A stretch of DNA of 26,392 nt from a virus. The stretch spans positions 1 through 26,392 of the IMG/VR virus record IMGVR_UViG_3300028569_001254, one strand, 5' to 3'. This document shows, piece after piece, positions 8,562 through 18,400 of the stretch. The number at the start of each line of letters is the position of its first letter. Within the stretch, counting starts at the first letter, position 1. The notes under the pieces are model-generated. The model saw only the letters and a program-made list of their open reading frames with translations. It had not been told where the DNA came from and did not search any database. Both the position numbers and the translations under genes were made by a program.

Positions 8562-11500
8562 GTGACTCAGTTTACAATATTAAATTCATTTTCAAGTATA
8601 AATCAATATGATTTTGAATTTCAACCTATATCAGAAGGTTATAATTTAAAAAAAGAAAAAATAAAATTTGATAATGGGTTAAGTTTTTATTTATATAATG
8701 CTTTAAGAAAACCTAAAGATGTATCATTTAATAATAAAACTGGGTTTTTTTTAACAGATTTATATACAAATTCTGATATTTTTGAATATAAAGAACCAGA
8801 AGAAACAGTTTTAACCGAAATCGAAAGTCCTTTGATAAATATGGATGGATTTTTATTTAAAAATCAATTAAGTAGTTTATATATATCAAATACCAACATA
8901 GCTAATAGGTTAGATAATTTAAAATTTATTTTTAAAGATGATTATGTTAAAATTTTAAACATATATGATAATTGTTTAACTTATGATCAGAATTTAACAC
9001 AATTAAAATTTAATTATAATATTGTCAATTCAGACTTACAAAAATTTGATTACATTTTAAGTGATGATAATATTATTTTATTTATATACAATACTAACAA
9101 ATCAAAATATATAGACGCTTCGACATCGCCCATATCTATAAAAAATTATGAATATAATTCGTCTTTTTTTGGTAAAAAAAATTATTATTTTGGGTTTTAT
9201 TCTTATAATAAATCAAAATCATTATTAAAGACAAATCCAGAATTTACGGTTAGATATGATAACAATCCAATCGAGAATGAACCTAACCAATTAAAATATA
9301 TAGAAGATGAAGATTCCAGTTTATATAAACAAAATTATCTTTTAATGTTTCCTTACGAGTTTCAAAAAAATTTAAAATATCCTTTTTATTTCCATGCTTT
9401 AAAAAATTATCAAACGCCTGAGTATGAATATAGTAACGGCTACAATGGTTACGATAACAATTGGATTCGTAGAAAATATGAAAAAATATTCACCGGAACA
9501 AATCAAGACGGTGGTTATGAGAACGTTTATTTGGATTATACATCAAAAACAAAAATTTTTAAGTTTGAGCCTGATACTGATACTAAATTTTTCTATCCTA
9601 TTTTTGGTGATAAGTTACATATACAAGATTCCGGCTTAATAGAAGATGGTTCTATTGCTGGAAAAATACCATTCGAATCTGATAAAGTATTTTTAAACAA
9701 AATAGATTATTCTGAACATATTCCCATAACGGATGCATTGCCGCCAAAAAGCTTCACGAAGTATGATGGGACATGGGCATGTGCTTGGCTAAGTGGTAAC
9801 GATAATAACGAAAAACAATGGGTTGATCGTTATTATAATGCAGCATATTATACATACGATAAAGCTTTAACATCATATCGAACTTATTACGAAAAATATG
9901 ACCCTACCAAGGAATATGTATGGGATGAACCGTCGAAATTGTATTTTGAACCCGGTGTTAGATATTCATACCATCGTATAGGAGAAGAAACTTTAAAAAC
10001 GTATATCAACTCTTATATAACAAATGAAAATTTTAATGGTAATACTTTATTACTACATGTCGATAAATGGGATTCTAATAATTTACAAGATAATTCGGAA
10101 TATAAACATAATGGAACCTTGTTTGATAATAAAGAAGATAATTTAAAGGGAAGTTATTTAAATCTAGATGGTGAAAATCATGTTGTTTTTCCAGCAACAG
10201 AAACATTATTAAATACAGAACAATTTACAGTAAATTTATGGATAAATGTGAAAGATTGGTCAAAAATTGAAGGTAAACAAATTTTTGGTAATTTTTATGA
10301 TAGTGGTTATGGTTTATTGAACGGTTCGTCCTTAACTGCTCCTATATTTACAATATCAGAAAATACAAGTGCTTTAGCTATAACAGCAAATTATAAAATT
10401 AATATTGTAAACACAACACCTTTAAATGTTTTAAAAAATAGAGAGAATAAAATAATACAAAGACTTTCAAATTTTGATTGTTGGATTTTTGATACTAATA
10501 ATATAGTAGCAACTAGATATGATATAGAAGGTAAAATTTTAACAACAACAAATTCTGAACTATTAAAACAATATTTGGATATAATAACACAGGTTGAAAT
10601 CGATGAATATGAAAATTTATATTTATTTGATAAAAATACTAAAAACGTTGTTATTTTAAATCCTAACGGTGAATTTTTAAACTATCAACATTTAAATTCA
10701 CAAGGATTTCAAATAAACTCTGATAGTCAAATAGTATTAAGTGATAGTGATATATCAGCAATAGATAATAATAATGTGTTATGGGAAGCTCTTGGTAGCA
10801 ATTTATACAAAAATAAAAAAATATACGGGACTATAGGATCAATAAATCAATTAAGTTTCGATAGTCTTAATAATCTATGGATATTACACGATCAAGATAA
10901 AATAACAAAACTAAACACTGATAAAGATTTATTTGAATTTACATCTAGGTTAGGTATAAGAACAAACTTAAGTGAAGATAATTGTTTAGTTTCTTTCATT
11001 AAAGAAAATAAAACAGTTAGAACTATAGATTTTTTAAGAATACCTAAAAATTCTTTGGGTGATGTTCATGATGTGGCTATAATCGTTGATGTGTTAGAAA
11101 ACCAATGTTATATAATGAGTCAATCTGGAAAACTTTTAAATAAAATACCCTTAATAGCTTTTACCGAAAATTTAAATTTTAAATTTTATGCAGAAGGCGA
11201 TTTTACAGGATATCAATATTTAAGAAAGTTTGAAAATTCTGGTAGTTATTTTAGTTGGAAATTTAAAATAGCAGAATCTAATGGATCGAATAGTAGACTA
11301 TACAATTTAAAATATTCAACTGAAAATTTGTATAAAGGTTGGCATCAATTTACTTTTGTTTTTGATTCTATCGATGGTTATGCAAAAAGTTTAATAGATG
11401 GTATATTAATAGATACGGTTAATTTCGAAAAAGAAAAATATAGCATGTATTTTAATTATAAATCAAATTTATTAATAGGAGCCGCTACGATAAAAAATAA

Positions 11501-11867
11501 AATATTAAATGATGTTTTAAATTTGAAAGAATCGTATAAATTTATAGGCGAAATTTCAAATTTAAGTATATATTCAAAGGCATTAAGTGATAGTCAAACT
11601 AGAAATTTATATAACATAAACAGTCTATCCGATAAAATAAAAAATTTAAACTGGAATGTTTCAATAGGAGAACGAAATTACATAGAAAAAATAACACATT
11701 GGTTTAAAATGCGGATAACAGGATCAAAGTCTAAATATTTTAATATAAAAATACACAATTTAAATTTAACAGAAGAGCAAAAGGTTTTATTCGAAACAAC
11801 ATTGAAAAACGTTATAACTAAAATAAGTCCTTCTTATACAAATTTAAATAAAATAGATTGGTTATAA
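8562..11867 (+). CDS. LamG-like lectin protein interrupted by a propeller-like insert
   Basis: This is a 1101-residue protein with a GTG start at 8562: an in-frame TAA lies immediately before it and no ATG follows for about 90 codons. Residues 1-500 are unrecognised, rich in Tyr and Asn. A concanavalin/LamG-type fold starts near 550 (EQFTVNLWINVKDW, KQIFGNFY) and resumes near 925-1025 (GWHQFTFVFDS, GYAKSLIDGILI, LLIGAA, GEISNLSIYSKALSDSQ), the canonical second half. Between the halves, about residues 610-900, lie short repeated strand units (NLYLFDKNTK, NLWILHDQDKITKLNTD, VVILNPNGE) resembling an NHL- or other beta-propeller. The C-terminus (LKNVITKISPSYTNLNKIDW) recalls the closing segment of some phage baseplate proteins. 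LamG folds bind glycans or proteins, so host binding or virion contact is inferred. The next gene starts 1 bp after the stop. Confidence 0.75.
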   Translation: MTQFTILNSFSSINQYDFEFQPISEGYNLKKEKIKFDNGLSFYLYNALRKPKDVSFNNKTGFFLTDLYTNSDIFEYKEPEETVLTEIESPLINMDGFLFKNQLSSLYISNTNIANRLDNLKFIFKDDYVKILNIYDNCLTYDQNLTQLKFNYNIVNSDLQKFDYILSDDNIILFIYNTNKSKYIDASTSPISIKNYEYNSSFFGKKNYYFGFYSYNKSKSLLKTNPEFTVRYDNNPIENEPNQLKYIEDEDSSLYKQNYLLMFPYEFQKNLKYPFYFHALKNYQTPEYEYSNGYNGYDNNWIRRKYEKIFTGTNQDGGYENVYLDYTSKTKIFKFEPDTDTKFFYPIFGDKLHIQDSGLIEDGSIAGKIPFESDKVFLNKIDYSEHIPITDALPPKSFTKYDGTWACAWLSGNDNNEKQWVDRYYNAAYYTYDKALTSYRTYYEKYDPTKEYVWDEPSKLYFEPGVRYSYHRIGEETLKTYINSYITNENFNGNTLLLHVDKWDSNNLQDNSEYKHNGTLFDNKEDNLKGSYLNLDGENHVVFPATETLLNTEQFTVNLWINVKDWSKIEGKQIFGNFYDSGYGLLNGSSLTAPIFTISENTSALAITANYKINIVNTTPLNVLKNRENKIIQRLSNFDCWIFDTNNIVATRYDIEGKILTTTNSELLKQYLDIITQVEIDEYENLYLFDKNTKNVVILNPNGEFLNYQHLNSQGFQINSDSQIVLSDSDISAIDNNNVLWEALGSNLYKNKKIYGTIGSINQLSFDSLNNLWILHDQDKITKLNTDKDLFEFTSRLGIRTNLSEDNCLVSFIKENKTVRTIDFLRIPKNSLGDVHDVAIIVDVLENQCYIMSQSGKLLNKIPLIAFTENLNFKFYAEGDFTGYQYLRKFENSGSYFSWKFKIAESNGSNSRLYNLKYSTENLYKGWHQFTFVFDSIDGYAKSLIDGILIDTVNFEKEKYSMYFNYKSNLLIGAATIKNKILNDVLNLKESYKFIGEISNLSIYSKALSDSQTRNLYNINSLSDKIKNLNWNVSIGERNYIEKITHWFKMRITGSKSKYFNIKIHNLNLTEEQKVLFETTLKNVITKISPSYTNLNKIDWL

Positions 11868-11868
11868 A

Positions 11869-13752
11869 ATGGATATTGAAAAAATAAATAAAACGTGTTC
11901 TAATATTTTCTTAATAGATGAACGTATATGTTTAGACGATTCGTTGTTTATTATTAATACGAATTTTTCTAATATATCTTCACAGATAACAAATCTTAAT
12001 AATTTTTATAATGTATTTGAAAGTTTTTATACACTATTTGAAACTCATAGTTCCAAGTATTTTAACACTCTGAGTTATTTAAACCAATTTAGTGCTAAAT
12101 GGGATAATGCATTTGAACATATTATGAAACATAAAGATGCTTGGAATGCATCACCAATATTTTTATTATATCCAAATTTAGTGGAATTTAATGATTGGTA
12201 TTCGTATAATGAATCTGTTATAGATAATATTATACACTGGTTAGAATTATATTTTCCACCCACAGAATACGCTGAAAATCAATCAATAAAAATATCTGTA
12301 AATTTAATAAAAGATGAAATCTTTAATTATAATTTTAAAAAATCATATGATGAAAAATGTACCGTTTATAACAGTAATTCAAAAACGTGCGAAAAATGTA
12401 ATAATGGTGTAACTAAAGCATGTTGTATTTCCAATGATACTTGTTTATCTAAAATTAAAAATGAGTATGTTAGTACGTTAATAAATAATCATAATACCAA
12501 AAACACTGTTAAAAGTAATGAGTTTGATTTAAATTTCTTAAACACAAATTTTAATATTGAATACGGTGCTATATTAAAAAAAGATTTTGTTATTAAAGGT
12601 GAAGGTAAAATAGGAGATATTGATGTAGAAAGTATTACATTAAATTCTGATTTAAAAATAGACGTTAATATAGATAGAATTAAAAAAATTCTATATTTTA
12701 ACTATGACATAAATTCTGATTCAGCTAGAACAATAACAGAAAATATATCAATCAAAAAAGAAATATCACCGATAAGAACTAGCCCATATATTATAGGTTA
12801 TGAGGAAGATATTAATATTAACGAAAAAACATTAAACATATATAATAGTACACCTGTATCTTTTGGTAATATGCCATCTGGTAAATATAGATTAAAATAT
12901 ATGAGAGGTGCTATGAGTCATTTTGATAGTGGTGATATATGGTGCGCTGTTCCTGTTTTTAGAATAAATAAAGGTGCTTCTTATATAGAAACAACCCAGT
13001 TGAATTATGCTGACGATATAACCGCTGTAGATAATGCTAAAAATTTTTACGGTGTTAATAAACCTTGGTTTATGGAATTTGATCATACTGGTGGAGGTGT
13101 TAGTATACAATTATTTGATAGTGTTTACGCTGACAACAGAGCTTTAAATGACGATGCTCCTACTTTTAAATTGGTACGTATGAATCCTATTTATAATAAT
13201 ACAGGTCCGAATGATGGTACATACGAATTAATTACTTTAACAAATCCTTTTAATGGTCCGGCTGAGTTTACATATACAGGAACTATAGATAATAAACTAT
13301 ATTTAAATGATGTATCTGTTACTGATTTTTCGGCAGCAGAGACGTATGTTGAAAAAAAAGCACCATCGGTCATACCTGTTAACGGTACAGTTAAATTATC
13401 AATATATACAAGTCAGGAAAATAATATAACAGCTGATTATGCAGAACTTCAAGGTGTTGGAAAATGGTATAGTATTAATCCTATATCAACTGAAATAGGA
13501 TTTGAAGGAAATATAGAATGGTATGCTAAATGCACACCAGAAGTTGATCCTATTAATATTAATGGTTGCGATGCTTGTAAAAATTGTGATGTTTTAGCCG
13601 ATACTAAAGGTGTTTCGGTTGAATGTGGAAAGTTATCGGGTGATAAAACCTTAAATATTAATTATAATAAGGGTATGGCTGATCGTTCTATATATAGGAC
13701 ATTATATGTATCTTTCTTAAATAAGAATAATAAATGGATATTTACTATATAA
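11869..13752 (+). CDS. SLxxxNxNF-family virion protein with Cys-rich segments and a shared beta domain
   Basis: The protein has 627 residues. The N-terminus contains DSLFIINTNFSNISSQITNL, matching the starts of the next two genes (SLxxxNxNF) and the broader phage pattern of fibre and baseplate attachment domains (xxINxNFxxL). A later SAKWDNAF/WNASPIFLLYP segment also has counterparts in the next gene. Residues about 164-192 form a Cys cluster (CEKC, CC, C), and a second lies at about 566-587 (CDACKNC). Residues about 332-436 form a beta domain (PSGKYRLKYMRGAM, PWFMEFDHTGGGVSIQLFDS, DNRA) that recurs in the 1258-residue adhesin. The C-terminus YVSFLNKNNKWIFTI resembles the end of the 255-residue neighbour. 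It is tightly coupled to both flanking genes (1-bp gaps). It is probably a baseplate-attached appendage protein; the exact role is unknown. Confidence 0.65.
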   Translation: MDIEKINKTCSNIFLIDERICLDDSLFIINTNFSNISSQITNLNNFYNVFESFYTLFETHSSKYFNTLSYLNQFSAKWDNAFEHIMKHKDAWNASPIFLLYPNLVEFNDWYSYNESVIDNIIHWLELYFPPTEYAENQSIKISVNLIKDEIFNYNFKKSYDEKCTVYNSNSKTCEKCNNGVTKACCISNDTCLSKIKNEYVSTLINNHNTKNTVKSNEFDLNFLNTNFNIEYGAILKKDFVIKGEGKIGDIDVESITLNSDLKIDVNIDRIKKILYFNYDINSDSARTITENISIKKEISPIRTSPYIIGYEEDININEKTLNIYNSTPVSFGNMPSGKYRLKYMRGAMSHFDSGDIWCAVPVFRINKGASYIETTQLNYADDITAVDNAKNFYGVNKPWFMEFDHTGGGVSIQLFDSVYADNRALNDDAPTFKLVRMNPIYNNTGPNDGTYELITLTNPFNGPAEFTYTGTIDNKLYLNDVSVTDFSAAETYVEKKAPSVIPVNGTVKLSIYTSQENNITADYAELQGVGKWYSINPISTEIGFEGNIEWYAKCTPEVDPININGCDACKNCDVLADTKGVSVECGKLSGDKTLNINYNKGMADRSIYRTLYVSFLNKNNKWIFTI

Positions 13753-13753
13753 T

Positions 13754-14521
13754 ATGGAACTTTTAAATATAAAAAATTTTGAAAATATTGGAGATTCTTT
13801 ATCATCAATAAATATAAATTTTGATGTAATTGATTCTAGTCTACAAAAATTAAATATTAATACTGATAAATTTTTAATTCCTTATATTAATTTTTTTAAA
13901 CAAAATGAAAAAAAATTAACAAGTTTGATTGATATTCTTTACGATAAAAAACCTAATTGGGATATTATATCATCTTATGTTACTACAAATAGTGCTAAAT
14001 GGATAAAACCTATAGTTTTTATAGATTCTAATATATATAGATTTCCTGAATCTAATTTAAAAGCAACTACTGATTTCGTAATAGAAACATTTAGATCTAT
14101 ATATCCAGTATTTACAGATTCTAGTAATGAACCAAATTATATAGAAAATCAAAAAGCTGTTATATATTATTACGTAAACCATATACATAAAAAAACTATT
14201 ATGGAAGATATGACGAATTCAAATTTTGCTAATTGTGTATCGCAAGGAACTAAGACTGCTATATTAACCTGCCAAGATAAAGTAAATTTCGATAAAACTT
14301 ATTGTAATGGGAAAGAATTAACATGTTTAGGTTGTGGCGGTACACCGTGTCAACAATCGGTTTCGGTTACGTGTGTATATCCTGAAACAAAAACAACAAC
14401 AACTAATAGATATATACAAGCTATAATCAGAAGTAATTTTGAAGATATAGCCGAAAAAGAAATAAAAACAATTTTTTTAAAAATTAAAGATTGTAATTGG
14501 GTCATAGAAAGAATTTTATAA
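13754..14521 (+). CDS. SLxxxNxNF-family protein, short Cys-rich paralogue
   Basis: This 255-residue protein carries [21 protein letters not shown] at its N-terminus, the attachment-like motif shared with the genes on both sides. W-containing stretches ([17 protein letters not shown]) align with WD/W..SPIFLLYP of the upstream protein. Residues about 160-208 hold seven Cys ([29 protein letters not shown]), a compact knot-like segment. The C-terminus ends in [16 protein letters not shown], resembling the 627-residue protein end. It has no Thr-Pro linker or glycine-rich tip, so it may be the attachment half of the adhesin architecture used elsewhere in the window. Its TAA overlaps the next ATG by one base (TAATG), implying translational coupling. 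Confidence 0.65.
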   Translation: MELLNIKNFENIGDSLSSININFDVIDSSLQKLNINTDKFLIPYINFFKQNEKKLTSLIDILYDKKPNWDIISSYVTTNSAKWIKPIVFIDSNIYRFPESNLKATTDFVIETFRSIYPVFTDSSNEPNYIENQKAVIYYYVNHIHKKTIMEDMTNSNFANCVSQGTKTAILTCQDKVNFDKTYCNGKELTCLGCGGTPCQQSVSVTCVYPETKTTTTNRYIQAIIRSNFEDIAEKEIKTIFLKIKDCNWVIERIL

Positions 14522-15444
14522 TGATATATAACCATAAAATATATGAAGATGATGCTGTTGGTAATTCTTTAGGAAAATTGAATTATAACTTTTTAAATAC
14601 TGATATACAAACTTGTAATTTAATGTCAAAATTTTTTGAAGGTGATGGTTCTATATTTACAAATTTTTTAAAATTTTCTTCAAAATTTATAACTATATTA
14701 GATTTTATAAAAACTTTTGATGATTCTAATGTATATCAACAATCGTATACAGCCACTACAATTTTAAGTTCATATTGGGATAAAACAGAAATCACAGTGC
14801 AATATCCGATAAATTTTTTATCGGATAATCATAATAATATTAAAGATTTTTACCTAAAAACCTCGGATAACAACAGTTTAATAGAAACCGCTAAAAATTA
14901 CTTAAATAAAAATTTTTCATTATCAAATTTTAAAGAAGGTGATGTTGTTAATGTGCAATTTTTATTGTATAATTCTACATCCGACTTTTTAGATATTGCT
15001 TGGAGATCTGATGGAAACCCCGATCCTAATATAACACCTACACCTACACCCACACCAACTAATACACCTACACCTACACCAACAAATACACCTACACCCA
15101 CACCAACTAATACACCTACATCTACACCAACAAATACACCAACACCAACTAATACACCAACCGTTACACCAACAGGAACACCGACACCAACAAATGCTCC
15201 TACCTTTACTCCTACACCATCTCCAACACCGACAGGAACACCAACTAATACACCAACTAATACACCTACATCAACACCAACCAGAACACCAACCAGAACA
15301 CCAACTAATACACCTACATCAACATCAACACCAACACCTACACCAACACCTGATATTTCAGCCTTAGCTATGGAAGAGGATATAAATGATGAAATATTAG
15401 CTATCGATGAAACCGATCCAGATGATGATTATATATTACTATAA
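14521..15444 (+). CDS. SLxxxNxNF attachment domain plus Thr-Pro linker, acidic C-terminus, no tip
   Basis: I place the start at ATG 14521 (307 residues), sharing one base with the upstream TAA; an upstream in-frame TTG at 14497 would only add residues inside the neighbour. Residues about 14-30 ([17 protein letters not shown]) carry the family motif, and residues about 126-160 ([24 protein letters not shown]) complete a globular domain. From about residue 170 to 277 the chain is a Thr-Pro linker (TPTPTNT, with TGT, TRT and TST variants). It then ends in an acidic tail ([16 protein letters not shown]) instead of a glycine-rich tip. The next gene, 38 bp on, starts directly with a glycine-rich tip and lacks an attachment domain, so the two look like halves of one adhesin. 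Confidence 0.7.
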   Translation: MIYNHKIYEDDAVGNSLGKLNYNFLNTDIQTCNLMSKFFEGDGSIFTNFLKFSSKFITILDFIKTFDDSNVYQQSYTATTILSSYWDKTEITVQYPINFLSDNHNNIKDFYLKTSDNNSLIETAKNYLNKNFSLSNFKEGDVVNVQFLLYNSTSDFLDIAWRSDGNPDPNITPTPTPTPTNTPTPTPTNTPTPTPTNTPTSTPTNTPTPTNTPTVTPTGTPTPTNAPTFTPTPSPTPTGTPTNTPTNTPTSTPTRTPTRTPTNTPTSTSTPTPTPTPDISALAMEEDINDEILAIDETDPDDDYILL

Positions 15445-15467
15445 TGTATTGTAAATAATAAAAAAAA

Positions 15468-15475
15468 TATAAATA
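15468..15475 (+). promoter_or_regulatory. TATAAATA, candidate late promoter
   Basis: This is an exact match to the T4 late-promoter core, placed in the 38-bp gap between the 307- and 1258-residue genes and ending 7 nt before ATG 15483. If used, transcription would start very near the start codon. It is the best of three NATAAATA octamers placed just ahead of plus-strand starts in this window. Confidence 0.4.
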
Positions 15476-15482
15476 TTTCAAC

Positions 15483-18400
15483 ATGGCAATACAAAAAATA
15501 GAATTTAAAACAGTGGGAACAACAAATTGGACAGTTCCTTCTAATGTAAATTCTGTTGATGTTATTGTCGTCGGTGGTGGTGGTGGTGCTGCTGGGAGGC
15601 AAGGTGGTGGTGGTGGGGGTGGTGGTATAAGCTATCAAAAAAATTATACTGTTACATCTGGACAAATAATACCTATTATTGTAGGTAATGGTGGTAATGC
15701 TGGATTAGCAAGTGGTGCTGATGGTAATAATGGTGAATTAAGTAAATTTGGAACTTTGATAGCAAATGGTGGTGGCGGTGGAAAATTAATTGGAACTGGT
15801 GGGTTAGCCGGAACCGGAAATTATAAAAACGGTGGTGTCGGTGGCGATGCTCTAAAATCTGGTGGTGCTGGATATGCTCTAACTGGTTTATTAACCGATC
15901 TATCCTTAGTATGTTCTGGCGGTGGAGGAGGAAATACCGCAATTGGGGGTTCTGGTGGGGGTGGTAACGGAGGTGGTGTTCCTCCATCAGCAGGTTTATT
16001 AGGTCTAACTATAGACGGCGGTGGTGGTTCTAATAATACAGGTGGCGGCGGCGGTGCTGGTAATGGTAGTTTTAAAGCTGCTGTATATGGTCCGTCTACA
16101 GAAAATTATGATTGTTCGGAAAATGTAGCTAAAACTTGTTATAAAGAAGAAACCGGAGAATGTTATGGGGATTGTTGGGGTACAACATTTGCTTGCGGTG
16201 GAGGAAAATTATGTTGCGGTGGTAAAACCCCAAATAATTGTCCTTCTGGTTCTAATATAACAACACAAAACGATGGGACTTTTGTACATTCGGCGGGGAG
16301 GAGCGAATGTAAATGTCAAAAAAAGAAATGGATTAAATCTACAGCATACGATTGTTCTTATAAAGTATCAAAAACCTGTACAAGAAATATTACACCGATA
16401 ATAACATCTGCGGCTGTTACGGTAAATGCAAGTTCCGGTAACGGTGGTTCTGGTATTGTTGTTATAGTTTATAGCGATACTGTTCCTTCTACTCCTACAC
16501 CTACTCCTACAATAAATACCTTAGCTTGTTATAAAGGAAAATATTACGGTGATATTATGATAAAAGCTAGTGGGGGATTTAGTGGATTTTCCAATATACC
16601 AGCCGGAAATTATATTTTAGAATATAAAAAAGGAGCTTGGAGTGCTTGGAGTTATAGTGATAGATGGAATACTGGAGGAGGTATAGTCCATTCAGGAAAT
16701 GTAAAAAACCCAGACGCAAAATATAATTTATCTGGTAGTGGATGGATAGGTTATGCACAAGCAATTGCTACAACCAAAAACTGGGAAAATACCGGAAACC
16801 CGTATTTTTTAACATTTAAACATTTAGGAGGCGAATTAAACGTTATTAATTATGATAGTCCTAATGTTTGGAGTGATAATAGATCATCATCAGAGGGAAA
16901 TCCTTTATATGGTTTGTATGAATATATTTGTCCATCCGCACCTACACCTACACCTACACCTACTATAACTCCAACACCAACTCCGACTAGGACTGCTACA
17001 CCTACACCCACTATTTTCATTAGACCTACTATAACACCAACACCAATCCCGACTATAACCCCCACGCCTACATTAACTCCTACATTATTACTATTAGCAC
17101 TCACACCCACACCCACACCTACAGCAACTCTTGCTTTAAGACCTACATCAACGCCTCTACCTACCCTTACACCCACACCTATTCCCATAAATTTACCATC
17201 TAGTGTAATATGGCCCATTATGGAACAATGGACATCACACTTTGTTAAAAAAGATATGTTTATATCTAAAAGTTGTTTTTTTAAATTTCAAAAAATAAAC
17301 AATAATTGGGTTTTAAAAAATACTATATGTGGAGAACCTTTTAATTATATTCCGCCTGTTTTACCTGTTACTCCTACACCTACACCTACTCCTACTCCTA
17401 CACCTACTCCTACACCTACACCTACACCTACACCAACCCGAACACCTACTCCTACACCAACCAGAACACCTACTCCTACACCAACCAGAACACCTACTCC
17501 TACACCAACCAGAACACCTACTCTTACACCAACCAGAACACCTACTCCTACACCAACCAGAACACCTACTCTTACACCAACCAGAACACCTACTCCTACA
17601 CCAACCAGAACACCTACTCATACTCCTACTCCTACTAATACCAATGACCCAACTTTCACACCTACACCAACACCAACTCCTAAAAGTCTTACTATTAATA
17701 TAGAAGGATTTGATGTGGGTGTTAGTATATTTGTTAGTCCTTTTGAAAGTATACCTGTACAAAATGGACAGGTTATCATTCCTACTTTTCTTGATAGATT
17801 TGAAAGAGCAATGATTGGTGCTATAATACCCGCAGATGGATATACTTATAGCTCTTTTGGTTTTGATAACGGTTCAAATTTTAATCAAAAAAACGTTGGA
17901 GCCTATATGTATGTTACTATGTCAAGTAATCAAACAGTAACTATTAAATATACACCACCACCAACTCCTACACCAACCCCTACTCCTACACCACCACCAA
18001 CTCCTACACCAACCCCTACTTCTACACCAACCCCTACTTCTACACCAACCCCTACTTCTACACCAACCCCTACTTCTACACCAACCCCTACTTCTACACC
18101 AACCCCTACTTCTACACCAACCCCTACTTCTACACCACCACCAATAGAACGTATAGTAGATATTATTTCTACGGATATACGTGAATGGGTTGTTCCTAGC
18201 AATGTTACCAAATTAGATGTTACGGTGATCGGTGGCGGCGGTGGAGGATCTGGTCAAATTGGCGGAGGTGGCGGCGGTGGCGGTATAAGTTATCAATCAA
18301 ATTATGCTGTTACAGCTGGTCAAAAAATATCAGTAAAGGTTGGAAACGGTGGGTCTAGTGGATATGTTCAAAATGGTGCTGATGGTGAGGCTAGTAGCTT

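Noticed and set aside
8545-8565. Possible frameshift joining the 221-residue and LamG genes
   Set aside because: Each has its own stop or start, an 8-bp gap and no shared domain across the junction; the in-frame TAA directly before GTG argues for separate genes.
14497-14520. Upstream TTG start for the 307-residue protein
   Set aside because: ATG 14521 overlaps the upstream stop as TAATG, like the junction at 20782, and aligns the SLxxxNxNF motif with its paralogues.
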